The notes beneath the pieces were generated by a model, which ran no database searches, was not told the origin of the DNA, and was given only the letters and a program-made list of their open reading frames with translations. A DNA stretch of 64,000 nt, taken from NCBI GenBank assembly GCA_019416685.1, contig DXWV01000102.1, positions 7,079 through 71,078 of the forward strand, in the 5' to 3' direction. This document shows positions 42,743 to 51,501 of the stretch, piece after piece; positions within the stretch are counted from its first letter, which is position 1, and every line of letters begins with the position of its first letter. The translations under genes were made by a program, and so were the position numbers. Source of the DNA: Bacteroides sp. GTDB taxonomy: Bacteria > Bacteroidota > Bacteroidia > Bacteroidales > Bacteroidaceae.

Positions 42743-43717
42743 ATGCTTTATTGTGAGGGGAATGTAGAATTTATGTTTAATAAAATTATATTTGATATGG
42801 AAGGAGATTTTTCTAATTATGTATCATCACTTGTTGACAGGTTACGAGGCATACATGATTATCGTACGGCTGATGCATATTTAAGCACTTCACGTAGTGT
42901 AGCCCGTTTTATGGGAGGTTCTGTTGCTATGTCTATACTGTTTTGTGAGTCCCGAATCAAGGACTATGAACAGTACTTGTGGTATTCTGGTTGTTGTCGT
43001 AATACGATCTCTTTTTATATGCGTATGCTTCAATCTATTTATAATCAGGCAGTAAAGTCGGGGCAGGTTGATAAAGTGGAATCATTATTTGCTAATGTGT
43101 TTACAGGACGGGATGATACTCGTAAACGTGCTGTTGACTTTGATGTGTTGGCATATTTACGTGATGCTGATTTAGAAGGACGTCGTTCATTAGAAGTTTG
43201 TCGGGATTATTTTTTACTGAGTTTCTTCCTGTGTGGTATCCCCTTTGTTGATCTTGCTTTTCTTCGTAAAGTTGATTATAGCCATGGCATTATCACTTAT
43301 CGTAGACATAAAACAGAATCTTTGATTGTAACTTCAGTAATACCTCAGGCTGCCAGAATTATTGAGCGATATGTTTCTCCTGATGAGATTTCGCCCTATT
43401 TACTTCCTATAATAAATAGGTCTGCTAAAAACGGGTGGAAGACCTATCAAAGTGCTCTACGGCTCTATAATAAAAATTTGAAGACTCTGTCTGATTATCT
43501 TGGATTAAAAGTAAATCTCAGTTCTTATGTTCCCCGCCATACTTGGGCTACGCTTGCGCATCAGGTGGGAGTTCCGGTGAGTTATATTAGTTCTATTATG
43601 GGACATCATTCGGAAGGGATGACTCAGATATACCTCGATTCTATTGATCGTAGCGTACTTGACAAAGCAAATCAAAAGGTAATAGATGTCTTCGATAAAT
43701 ATGGGAAAAAAGGATAA
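42743..43717 (+). CDS. Tyrosine recombinase of pilus locus 2, Arg-I replaced by Cys
   Basis: 324 residues from ATG 42743 (a TTG lies at 42725; ATG 42773 is also possible). It is a clear homologue of the locus 1 recombinase: LSFFLCGIPFVDLAFLR aligns with LSFYLRGIPFVDLAHLR. Counting from 42725, active-site candidates are K196 (RRHKTE), R271-H272 (YVPRHTWAT), H294 (MGHHSEG) and Y303 (QIYLDS). The first catalytic arginine is replaced by cysteine (C170). The CTnDOT integrase IntDOT also lacks this residue and is active, so loss of function is not certain. The gene abuts a 27-bp inverted-repeat promoter switch. Confidence 0.85.
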   Translation: MLYCEGNVEFMFNKIIFDMEGDFSNYVSSLVDRLRGIHDYRTADAYLSTSRSVARFMGGSVAMSILFCESRIKDYEQYLWYSGCCRNTISFYMRMLQSIYNQAVKSGQVDKVESLFANVFTGRDDTRKRAVDFDVLAYLRDADLEGRRSLEVCRDYFLLSFFLCGIPFVDLAFLRKVDYSHGIITYRRHKTESLIVTSVIPQAARIIERYVSPDEISPYLLPIINRSAKNGWKTYQSALRLYNKNLKTLSDYLGLKVNLSSYVPRHTWATLAHQVGVPVSYISSIMGHHSEGMTQIYLDSIDRSVLDKANQKVIDVFDKYGKKG

Positions 43718-43726
43718 ATTAAAAAA

Positions 43727-43994
43727 GTTCCATCACTGTAATAGTGATGGAACTTTTTCGCAAAGATATGTATTTTTTTTTATAAGTTCCAAAATAAATG
43801 TGATAATTATTTTGTAAACCATTGATTTGGGATAATATTTATTGATTTTTGTGATTGTGTTTTGTGTAAACTAATAGAAAATGGTAATAATGATATTTAT
43901 TATTTATATTAGAATAGTAATATACTAATAGGATAGAGGATAAAATTGCTGTTTTTTGAAGCGTAAAGTTCCATCACTATTACAGTGACGGAAC
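43727..43994. promoter_or_regulatory. Invertible promoter segment of pilus locus 2 (27-bp inverted repeats)
   Basis: Left repeat 43727-43753 and right repeat 43968-43994 are inverse complements with one mismatch. Each is itself a core-like site: GTTCCATCACT, 5-nt spacer, AGTGATGGAAC (AGTGACGGAAC on the right). The spacer is GTAAT on the left and its complement ATTAC on the right, the arrangement needed for inversion rather than deletion. The 214-bp interior is AT-rich, holds a leftward promoter and no gene. Confidence 0.8.
43761..43793 (-). promoter_or_regulatory. Phase-variable promoter of pilus locus 2 (currently facing the recombinase)
   Basis: On the minus strand TTTG (43793-43790), 21-nt spacer, then TATCTTTG (43768-43761), just inside the left repeat. 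As assembled it points left into the 3' end of the recombinase. No comparable promoter faces right, so the pilus genes from 44081 appear OFF. Confidence 0.68.
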
Positions 43995-44080
43995 CAGGGA
44001 CTAATGATATGTTAACAATTCAGGTATATTGTGTAATTGCTAATGTATTTGCAGGAAAAAACATCAGACAGACAGTAATT

Positions 44081-45400
44081 ATGAACAAACACTGTAGGCA
44101 GCTGTATAAAGCTGGTATTACTTTTTTATGGGGAGCTTTATGTTTCTCCGGCTCTTTGTTAGCACAGCAAGTCACTGGGTTAGAAGGATCCTTAAATTAT
44201 CCTCTTGATAGATCATTCGTCTTATATGACTTTGGCAATAATATAGCCGAAATAGAGAATCTACATACTTATATTACTAAAACACTGGGTGATCCTTCGC
44301 TTAGTGTTCGAAGTATTGGGATTGTGGGATATAGTTCTCCGGAGGGGGATTACCATCATAATGAAATTTTAGCTCGTGAACGTGCTGAGAATTTAAAGAA
44401 TTACCTGCATCCTTTTTTCCCGGATATTAACATTCAAGTGGATTGTGTTCCTGAAGATTGGCATGGATTGATAAACATATTAACCCGTGCGAGCTATCCG
44501 GAAATGGAAATTGTGCGTACAATAGCCCTATCCGACCAATCGCCGGTACAGAAGGAAGCTCAGCTTAAAAAATTACCGCAGCGGATATACAAAGAATTGA
44601 GTCGGAATTATTTTCCATTGCTTCGTAGAGCAAGTCTTATGATTTATTGTGATAAAACAATGGAGACTGAACCGGATGAAGATTTATCAAAGGTAGTAAC
44701 TATGTCTCAGAAACAAGATGAGCAGCAGGTTTATCTACATGCACAGCACAATAATCAGCAGTATCGCAATGTCCGGTTTTACCAGCAGAACATACAGAAA
44801 ACTACATTGAATGACCGTTATGGATACACCTATTATAATAAGGCCAAAAAGAAAAAAACGATGCATATTTATTGGGGGGAAGATTTTACCCCAGTGGTTG
44901 CGATAGGTACCAATCTACTACAATGGGCCGGCTTTCGTCCGGATTTTACACATACTACTTTTATACCTAATATCAGTCTGGAATATTATTTTTTGAAACA
45001 GTGGTCGATCAAAGGAGTTTTTGCTTATTGCAATTGGTCTTATAATGATGATGAATGTTTTCAGGGTATTTCTTCTTATAGTCTTGAACCTCGCTTCTGG
45101 TTGAGTAATAATACTTTTCACGGTTTCTTTTTAGGTATATATGGTCAGTTTGGTGATTATAACAACCGAAAGTCCGGTAATTGTCATACAGGTAGATATC
45201 ATAGTGAGGGTATTTCTGTTGGTTATTTGTTGCCACTTTATAGAGGATTGGCAGTGGAACTAAGTGTTCGTGGCGGTCATCGTTATTCTACAGTGAAAAG
45301 ATATAATGCAGGAGAAGAATGCAATAATCTTTGCGGACGGTATACTAAACGTGAATACACGGTGACCGGAAGTAATATCAGTTTGATTTACCGTTTTTGA
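44081..45400 (+). CDS. OmpA-like / DUF3575 fusion protein of pilus locus 2
   Basis: 439 residues from MNKHCRQLYK (the frame opens at 43985 inside the inverted repeat, so 44081 is preferred). Signal peptide ends near LLAQQ. The first half is an OmpA-like domain (IGIVGYSSPEGDYHHNE and ARERAENLKNYL), and the second half is a DUF3575 barrel (TNLLQWAGFRPDF, FLGIYGQFGDYNN). In pilus locus 1 these two parts are separate genes, so this natural fusion supports their physical partnership. First gene of the locus 2 operon. Confidence 0.8.
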   Translation: MNKHCRQLYKAGITFLWGALCFSGSLLAQQVTGLEGSLNYPLDRSFVLYDFGNNIAEIENLHTYITKTLGDPSLSVRSIGIVGYSSPEGDYHHNEILARERAENLKNYLHPFFPDINIQVDCVPEDWHGLINILTRASYPEMEIVRTIALSDQSPVQKEAQLKKLPQRIYKELSRNYFPLLRRASLMIYCDKTMETEPDEDLSKVVTMSQKQDEQQVYLHAQHNNQQYRNVRFYQQNIQKTTLNDRYGYTYYNKAKKKKTMHIYWGEDFTPVVAIGTNLLQWAGFRPDFTHTTFIPNISLEYYFLKQWSIKGVFAYCNWSYNDDECFQGISSYSLEPRFWLSNNTFHGFFLGIYGQFGDYNNRKSGNCHTGRYHSEGISVGYLLPLYRGLAVELSVRGGHRYSTVKRYNAGEECNNLCGRYTKREYTVTGSNISLIYRF

Positions 45401-45431
45401 GACTTCGTATAAATAACAAAAAGCAAAATAA

Positions 45432-45944
45432 ATGAGAAAGCTATTTTTTTGTATGGTTGCTCTGTTGTTGCAGACCATTTGTACAGTTGTATTTTCGCAA
45501 ACTTCTTCGACAAATTCTGTTTCGGATAAGTCCCTGTTTCGTTTTATCATCAATCGTGGAGAGGTTTTCTCTGCCAATGCTCCGGGTGAGTTGACTGAAC
45601 TGACTCTTTCGGGATATTTCTGCACAGAGGATATCTGGGAAGGACAACTCACTCCGTCTAAGAGTGCTAATTCGGTTTCTTTAACCGGTAAAGCTCCGAT
45701 CAATGATTATAACATGCATCTTCAAACGAAGGTGATTGCTTCGCTTTCTATGCCATCGATTGTATCGCCAACGGGATTGTTCCTGACACTGATTGTAGAT
45801 GGCTGTCCGATGACTGTACAGTTGCCCTATATCAATGAGAACGATAACTGGCCGATAGGTTATGCATATACTTATAATGTAACAGTAGAAGGGCGTGGAT
45901 TGACCATTTCGGGAGTAACTTATGCTTTGATAGAGAAGGAGTAA
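45432..45944 (+). CDS. Short secreted fimbrillin-like protein
   Basis: 170 residues with a signal peptide (VVFSQT) and no lipobox. The C-terminal half follows the end of Mfa-like fimbrillins: LFLTLIVDGCPMTVQLPY, then WPIGYAYTYNVTVEGRG. It is much shorter than its neighbours and lacks their N-terminal domain, so it could be a minor subunit, a capping protein or a reduced paralogue. Confidence 0.65.
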   Translation: MRKLFFCMVALLLQTICTVVFSQTSSTNSVSDKSLFRFIINRGEVFSANAPGELTELTLSGYFCTEDIWEGQLTPSKSANSVSLTGKAPINDYNMHLQTKVIASLSMPSIVSPTGLFLTLIVDGCPMTVQLPYINENDNWPIGYAYTYNVTVEGRGLTISGVTYALIEKE

Positions 45945-45969
45945 TGACCAAACAAATAATAATGTAGAT

Positions 45970-47139
45970 ATGAAAAAGTATTTTGGATTAATGATTGTGA
46001 CCCTATTAGGGTTGGCAAGTTGTACGATGACTACGGAAGAGAATGAAGAGGTTGTCAATGCGGATTATGTTCAAGACGTATTCGTAAAGTTTGAGAATGT
46101 AGAACAAACCCGGCCTGGTACGCGTGCAGATGAAGCAGGTAAAACCAACAGTGACAAGGTTGCATTTGCAAGTGGCTATTTATTCCTGGTGACCAATCAG
46201 GATAATATAAAGCTGTGTTATCGCATAACCCCTACTGGAGGGGCGGCAACCAATCTGGCACAACGTGTTATTAATGTGGATGATTTCTGGAAAGATGCTT
46301 CAAAACCGGCTGGTTATGCTTTTCAGAATATATCGGGAGAAGTGAAAAAGGTTTATATCATTGGCAATATGCCCGATGCGGTAGCTGAGGCAACGGTACG
46401 TTCGAAGACAACACTGACTGAATTGAAAGATATTGCCGTACCTCTGACAGGACAAAGTGATATTGAACACGTGACAATGGATGGTATCGGAGCTCTGAGT
46501 GCTGTGGGAGGGGATGAAACCAAACAAGAGGTTAGTGTACAGCTTTCTCCCTTATGCTCTCGCATTGAGATTGCTAAGATTACGGCCACCGGTGCTGTAA
46601 GCGATTATAAGTTAAGGGCTATTTATGTTTCTCATTTCTATAGTGAGATGGCTTTGGATGAAGACAATAATCCGGCAACCCAACAATTATTTGTTCTTGG
46701 CAATAGTGGTGGTGCCGATTATGCTGCTACTTACCAATTGATGTGTGACGAAGCAGATGTTAACGCAAATCCGGATGCTGTTTTAACAACAACTGTATCC
46801 AAAGTGGCTACTCCTGCCCATGGTGTATGGGGATATCAGTTCTTTCCGGGTATAGATGCAGACCGGATTTCTCCACGCGTGGTTGTAAAGCTGACTGATA
46901 TAGCTTCAACTATCGGCTCGTATGCCAGTCCTCAATATCTTAATATACGCGGTTTTAAAACCAGTTCCGCCCCCAATGCCCAGCCAATGGGACTGGCGAG
47001 AGGACAGGTTTATAAAATAGAAGATCTTCAGTTTAAAGAAAGTGATTTGTCTGATGTTCCTAACCCTGCTGATATCAGCCTGACAGTAAAAGTCAGTGTT
47101 AATCCATGGACGATCACGGTTGTTAAACCTGTTATGTAA
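45970..47139 (+). CDS. Fimbrillin, probable major pilus subunit of locus 2
   Basis: 389 residues, lipobox cysteine at residue 18 (LGLASC). A GTRAD site near residue 50 precedes the first strand VAFASGYLFLVT. The last strand LTVKVSVNPWTITVVKPVM resembles the donor strand of type V pilins, which fills the groove of the next subunit after arginine-specific cleavage of the N-terminal strand. The gene precedes the Mfa2-like anchor, the usual order for a major subunit. Confidence 0.75.
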   Translation: MKKYFGLMIVTLLGLASCTMTTEENEEVVNADYVQDVFVKFENVEQTRPGTRADEAGKTNSDKVAFASGYLFLVTNQDNIKLCYRITPTGGAATNLAQRVINVDDFWKDASKPAGYAFQNISGEVKKVYIIGNMPDAVAEATVRSKTTLTELKDIAVPLTGQSDIEHVTMDGIGALSAVGGDETKQEVSVQLSPLCSRIEIAKITATGAVSDYKLRAIYVSHFYSEMALDEDNNPATQQLFVLGNSGGADYAATYQLMCDEADVNANPDAVLTTTVSKVATPAHGVWGYQFFPGIDADRISPRVVVKLTDIASTIGSYASPQYLNIRGFKTSSAPNAQPMGLARGQVYKIEDLQFKESDLSDVPNPADISLTVKVSVNPWTITVVKPVM

Positions 47140-47147
47140 TAATCAGA

Positions 47148-48038
47148 ATGATGAGAAGAGTCTTAAATCTCCTGAGTCTATGTTTCCTTCTTCTCTGTGG
47201 TGGATGTACCACTGCAGAGATGGGAGGTTGCAAAAACGCAGTTGTAAACTTTGAATATAGGGGTGACGGAACTTCTGATTTGTTTCGGGATCATATAGCC
47301 AATGTTTCGTATTACGTTTATAATGCAGCCGGATCGCAAGTTGCTTCGGGACGTCTGGAGTCTGCAGACCTCTCTTTCTTTCGTGGTTTTCGGCTAAGGC
47401 TGGAAGCCGGAACTTATGATGTTGTGTGCTGGGGCAATCTGGAGCATTATTGCCAGGTGGCTGGCGGGAACCGTAAGGAAGAGGCTCATATCGTCAATAT
47501 CGCTCATACTACAGGAGGTACGCCTCGAAGTTATGATCCTTTATATTATGGTAAGGCTTCGTTGAATATCTCTGATATTGAAGGACAAGAGACTGCTATT
47601 GTCACTTTTCGTTCGGCTCATATTACATTATGGGCTTATACCAAAGGAGTAACTGATTATGATGAGAAGGGAGAAAATCGTCCTCCGGTGTTTCATGTGG
47701 GCGGTTTCAACTCTGAATACAACTTTGAGTGTGAGGGGAGTGGCATACCGCTGAGTTTCTCTCCCGAAGCTGTTTATAAGCAGGAGTATCAGGTTAGTAT
47801 GGCTCGTTGTGAAGTTCCGCGTTTTATGGAAAATACCTCTTCCCAGCTTAAAGTATACAGGCAAAGTGATTATAAACTGTTGGAAGTGGTAGAGTTAGAG
47901 CAATTCATAGCCGACAATAATATTGAGATCACAGGGAGAGAGGAGGTCACTATTCCTATATTGTTTGATTTTCAGGGAATAGGGGTAGAGGTAAGAATGC
48001 CTTCGTGGGACGAAGTGGGTATAACCCCTGAATGGTAG
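47148..48038 (+). CDS. FimB/Mfa2-family fimbrial anchor lipoprotein
   Basis: 296 residues, lipobox cysteine near residue 20 (LLLCGGC). Core motifs match the locus 1 anchor: VVNFEYRGDG, LEAGTYDVVCWGNLEHY and DPLYYGKASLNIS. It anchors the pilus to the outer membrane in the Porphyromonas model. Starts 9 nt after the fimbrillin stop. Confidence 0.83.
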   Translation: MMRRVLNLLSLCFLLLCGGCTTAEMGGCKNAVVNFEYRGDGTSDLFRDHIANVSYYVYNAAGSQVASGRLESADLSFFRGFRLRLEAGTYDVVCWGNLEHYCQVAGGNRKEEAHIVNIAHTTGGTPRSYDPLYYGKASLNISDIEGQETAIVTFRSAHITLWAYTKGVTDYDEKGENRPPVFHVGGFNSEYNFECEGSGIPLSFSPEAVYKQEYQVSMARCEVPRFMENTSSQLKVYRQSDYKLLEVVELEQFIADNNIEITGREEVTIPILFDFQGIGVEVRMPSWDEVGITPEW

Positions 48039-48060
48039 TGTATAGAAAGGTTGGGCATAA

Positions 48061-49047
48061 ATGATGAAGATAAGAGAAATACTAATATGCAAATTATCAG
48101 CTTGCATTACTCTGCTTTGTTTTATACTGGGAGTATTATTATGTGGGAGCTGTACAGAGCAATCCCTTATGGATAATATTCCGGCGGGGGAGGCAACTGT
48201 ATTTATTGGGATTAGTACAAAAAATACTTCCGGTACGAAAGAAATGCCTGTGAATGATACCCGGGCGGCAATAAACGAATATGAAGTAAAGAGTGCGGTT
48301 GTATTGGTTTACAATGCCAACAAAGTCTTTGAAAAAAGTGGTGTGTTGAGCAATGATAATACATTGCAACTCATTTTACGGGAAGGTAAGAAATATATTT
48401 ATGTAATCGCTAATCCGGGTACTGCATTGAAGGCTCAACTGGATGCTATGCCTACATATACTCAGCTTGGAGATATGATTTCCACTTCCGACGATTATAG
48501 CAATGGTAGTTATCCTTCGCAGGGACTGCTAATGACGGGTGTTATAGAGAAAACAATCTCAACGGGGCAAAACAATGAGGTTACTATTCCTTTAAACATT
48601 CGGACTGCCCGTGTGGATCTCTATATTAATAAAGGTAGTACCGATGTAGAAAATATGACGATTTCTTCAGTGAATTTTCAAAATGCCCATACTACAGGAT
48701 ATCTGTTTAAAGCAAATGCTGCTACGTCTGCAGTCTCAACCAATTCGTTTACTTTGATAGCATCGGACATAACGAGTGTTGTTGCTGATGGAACACTGAT
48801 TGGTACACAATATACTTATCCGGCAATCGGCGCAAGCAATATTTCTTTTCTGATAACATTGAAGCATGCCAATGCTTCTGCAGCAGATACATACACTGTC
48901 TATTTGAATGAAACAAATAACAGTACTGCCATCACTTTGCAGCAGGGGTATCACTATAAAGTTTTAATCACTTTTTCTAAAGATGAAACGGGTACACTCA
49001 ATATATCCGGATATACATCTAAAAATAATAGTTTTAATATAGGATAG
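48061..49047 (+). CDS. Accessory fimbrillin-like lipoprotein
   Basis: 328 residues, lipobox cysteine near residue 31 (LLCGSC). DTRAAINEYEVKSAVVLVY holds the TRA motif before the first strand. The last strand GTLNISGYTSKNNSFNIG may be a donor strand. It abuts the next gene directly (stop at 49047, start at 49048). Probably a minor subunit between stalk and tip, by analogy with Mfa3/Mfa4-type proteins. Confidence 0.7.
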   Translation: MMKIREILICKLSACITLLCFILGVLLCGSCTEQSLMDNIPAGEATVFIGISTKNTSGTKEMPVNDTRAAINEYEVKSAVVLVYNANKVFEKSGVLSNDNTLQLILREGKKYIYVIANPGTALKAQLDAMPTYTQLGDMISTSDDYSNGSYPSQGLLMTGVIEKTISTGQNNEVTIPLNIRTARVDLYINKGSTDVENMTISSVNFQNAHTTGYLFKANAATSAVSTNSFTLIASDITSVVADGTLIGTQYTYPAIGASNISFLITLKHANASAADTYTVYLNETNNSTAITLQQGYHYKVLITFSKDETGTLNISGYTSKNNSFNIG

Positions 49048-51396
49048 ATGAGAAAAAATCACTTTAGGAAATCCATTCGATTGGTAGCTTATATTCTTAT
49101 GGCAGTATTATTTTTTGCCTGTACCGAGAATAAATTCACAGAGACTATTGTAGGGGATAATCCGGAAGAAGAGCTTGAAGAAGTTGCTTTAGAATTGAAA
49201 AGCCTGCCGGTGGAAGTTGTAGGAGAAGCATGGAAATCTGCTTCCGATACTCGTGCAGCTGATATATCAAATGTAGACGAGAATGCAATTAATAATATAT
49301 GGGTGTTTCAATACAATGGCGCAGGAACATTGATTTCTGCACCACGCTACTATGCTACCACTTCCACTTCCGGTACGGCAGCATTGAAAGTGATGTTGCG
49401 TCCGGCTTCTAATTGCCAGATTTATATTGTAGCCAATACAAATGATGTTACTTGGGCGAGCGGGATAACTGTTAATAGTAATTTGAGTATATTAACATCC
49501 AAAACCTTTACCCGTTTTACGGAGAACGCCATGTATGGAGGGGCTAACAAGAATTTATTGATGTCTGCTCATGTAACCGGAAAGACGATCACTGCTGGTA
49601 TAAGTAATTCGTTGAGTACGATTTCTCTGAAACGGATGGTAGCAAAGATTTCTTTTTTTTATAAGATAGCGGCTGGCGTGACTGGCCTGTTGAAAGTAAA
49701 TAAGATAGCCATCGGCAATGTTCCCAATGTGCTGAAGATAGGCGAAACAACCACTGCTTCATATCCGGTTTCACTTACACCTTGCGTCATTTCCGATGTT
49801 ATTTCACCTACAGAAAGCACGGTCTACTCCTGTTTTATTCCCGAAAACTGGCAGGGAACTACATCTAATACAGATCCGAAAACTAAAAATGACGCAGCTC
49901 CGGCCAATGCTGTCTATATTCGTTTGTATATTGACTCGGATGTGGATGGTAGTAGTTATGTATATACAGTATATCCGGGTGAAAATACCACAAATGATTT
50001 TAATATAAAACGGAACTGTCAGTATAATATAACGTTGAATCTCAACTCTTCGGCTACAGACAATCGGGTGATGGCTGCTCCTGCAAATTGTTTTGTGATG
50101 ACACCCCAGTCCAGTATAATCTTTGATCCATACGACCGGACGGAGACCGGAGGCGGATGGAAATACTCGGACTATGTGAATAAGAATGTAGCTGCTAAGA
50201 AAATCTCCTCAGTGAAAATATTGTGGCAAACGGGAGACGGAGCAAATTTTGCTATAGGTAATAATTCGGGGGGAAATCTGGTATCTCTAAAAGATGATAA
50301 GATATATGTAACGGCAGGAGCATTGAATGGAAATGCCGTGATAGCCGGATATAATAGTAGTGGTGCTATAGTATGGTCATGGCATATCTGGGTCAATAAC
50401 AGTTCGCCGGCAAAAGTGGAGAATGCAGTGTTGTATAATACGTACAATTGGGATAGTGGTGCAATTTACAATACTCAGCGTGTAGCCGGACGCAGTTTTA
50501 TGTCATGCAATTTAGGAGCAGTCAGTACTGTTCAAGGAGACATTGGCGCAGTAGGTAATTATTATCAATGGGGACGAAAAGATCCTTTTCCTACTATTAA
50601 AGTATATGATGGTACTTTTCATCCCTATAATTCCACCTACGTAGTTAATGTGTATGGAAATAATGCTAATTTACTTCCCATGAGTTCGACGGTGGGTGCG
50701 GCTGCGGAAACGTTTAGTACAGTTAAAACAGACGTTGCTACCGGTACGTTGGAATATGCCATCCAGCATCCTACTACTTTCATGGCTTCTACAGATCCTG
50801 GTATATGGGATGTCAATCCCCAAGGAGAAACTCCTACACATACTCCGGCCAATTATGTAAATAATGGAAATTGGTATTGGGGAGTGAACCCTGATAGATT
50901 GTGGGGAGGAAGATCATTTGATGATCCGGTAAATACGGTTCTTGTCGTCAGTGGTGAGAAAATAGTTGCCAATAACGGTGCCGAAACTAAATCAATATTC
51001 GATCCTTGTCCTTCCGGCTGGATGTTGCCTCCAAGTGATGTCTGGATGGGATTTACAATTGACGGCATGAATCATAGCGGAGATTATACAAGTAATACGC
51101 AGAATTATAGCAATTATGGAACGGAAGGAACAGACCGCGGGCTCGTACTCTATATGCAGCAGTTTAAGAGTGGAATAACTTCGTTTTTTCCATTTTGCGG
51201 ATGGAGAAATGCAGATGGCAGTTGCTATGTTATGGGAGGATGTGGAGGATATTACACTTCGGCAGCTTCGCGAGAAAATGCGAGTTCCATTTTTCACATT
51301 CATCCTAACTTAGTTCATCCATATGACTATGGTTATGGATATAGCCGTCGTGCTTGTGCATACCCCATTCGTTGTGTACGTGAAGTAAAAGGATAA
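49048..51396 (+). CDS. Putative tip adhesin: Mfa-like N-terminus plus FISUMP-type C-terminal domain
   Basis: 782 residues, lipobox cysteine at residue 25 (LFFAC). Residues 30-345 form a fimbrillin-like region with DTRAADI ahead of NNIWVFQYN. From about residue 470 a Fibrobacter-succinogenes-major-paralogous/C-type-lectin-like domain follows: AGRSFMSCNLGAVS, YYQWGRKDPFPT, DPCPSGWMLPPS and the terminal YPIRCVRE. Such domains are found at the end of Bacteroidetes surface proteins and are proposed ligand binders. As the last gene of the pilus operon it is a good tip adhesin candidate. Confidence 0.75.
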   Translation: MRKNHFRKSIRLVAYILMAVLFFACTENKFTETIVGDNPEEELEEVALELKSLPVEVVGEAWKSASDTRAADISNVDENAINNIWVFQYNGAGTLISAPRYYATTSTSGTAALKVMLRPASNCQIYIVANTNDVTWASGITVNSNLSILTSKTFTRFTENAMYGGANKNLLMSAHVTGKTITAGISNSLSTISLKRMVAKISFFYKIAAGVTGLLKVNKIAIGNVPNVLKIGETTTASYPVSLTPCVISDVISPTESTVYSCFIPENWQGTTSNTDPKTKNDAAPANAVYIRLYIDSDVDGSSYVYTVYPGENTTNDFNIKRNCQYNITLNLNSSATDNRVMAAPANCFVMTPQSSIIFDPYDRTETGGGWKYSDYVNKNVAAKKISSVKILWQTGDGANFAIGNNSGGNLVSLKDDKIYVTAGALNGNAVIAGYNSSGAIVWSWHIWVNNSSPAKVENAVLYNTYNWDSGAIYNTQRVAGRSFMSCNLGAVSTVQGDIGAVGNYYQWGRKDPFPTIKVYDGTFHPYNSTYVVNVYGNNANLLPMSSTVGAAAETFSTVKTDVATGTLEYAIQHPTTFMASTDPGIWDVNPQGETPTHTPANYVNNGNWYWGVNPDRLWGGRSFDDPVNTVLVVSGEKIVANNGAETKSIFDPCPSGWMLPPSDVWMGFTIDGMNHSGDYTSNTQNYSNYGTEGTDRGLVLYMQQFKSGITSFFPFCGWRNADGSCYVMGGCGGYYTSAASRENASSIFHIHPNLVHPYDYGYGYSRRACAYPIRCVREVKG

Positions 51397-51459
51397 TGCC
51401 TCTTAATATAAAACGGATTTTATTTGTGATGGATAAAGCCGGTATTGTTTGTTTATGCG

Positions 51460-51500
51460 GAATGCCTCCCGTCAAGTGTGACGGAGAGGCATTCTTTTTT
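51460..51500. terminator. Terminator after pilus locus 2
   Basis: GAATGCCTCCCGTCA pairs with TGACGG-A-GAGGCATTC around AGTG, followed by six T. It also faces the end of the convergent transformylase gene. Confidence 0.85.
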
Positions 51501-51501
51501 A

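Noticed and set aside
43985..44080. Early start of the OmpA-DUF3575 protein within the inverted repeat
   Set aside because: It would place 32 non-signal residues before a good signal peptide, and the codons lie in the recombination site; ATG 44081 fits better.
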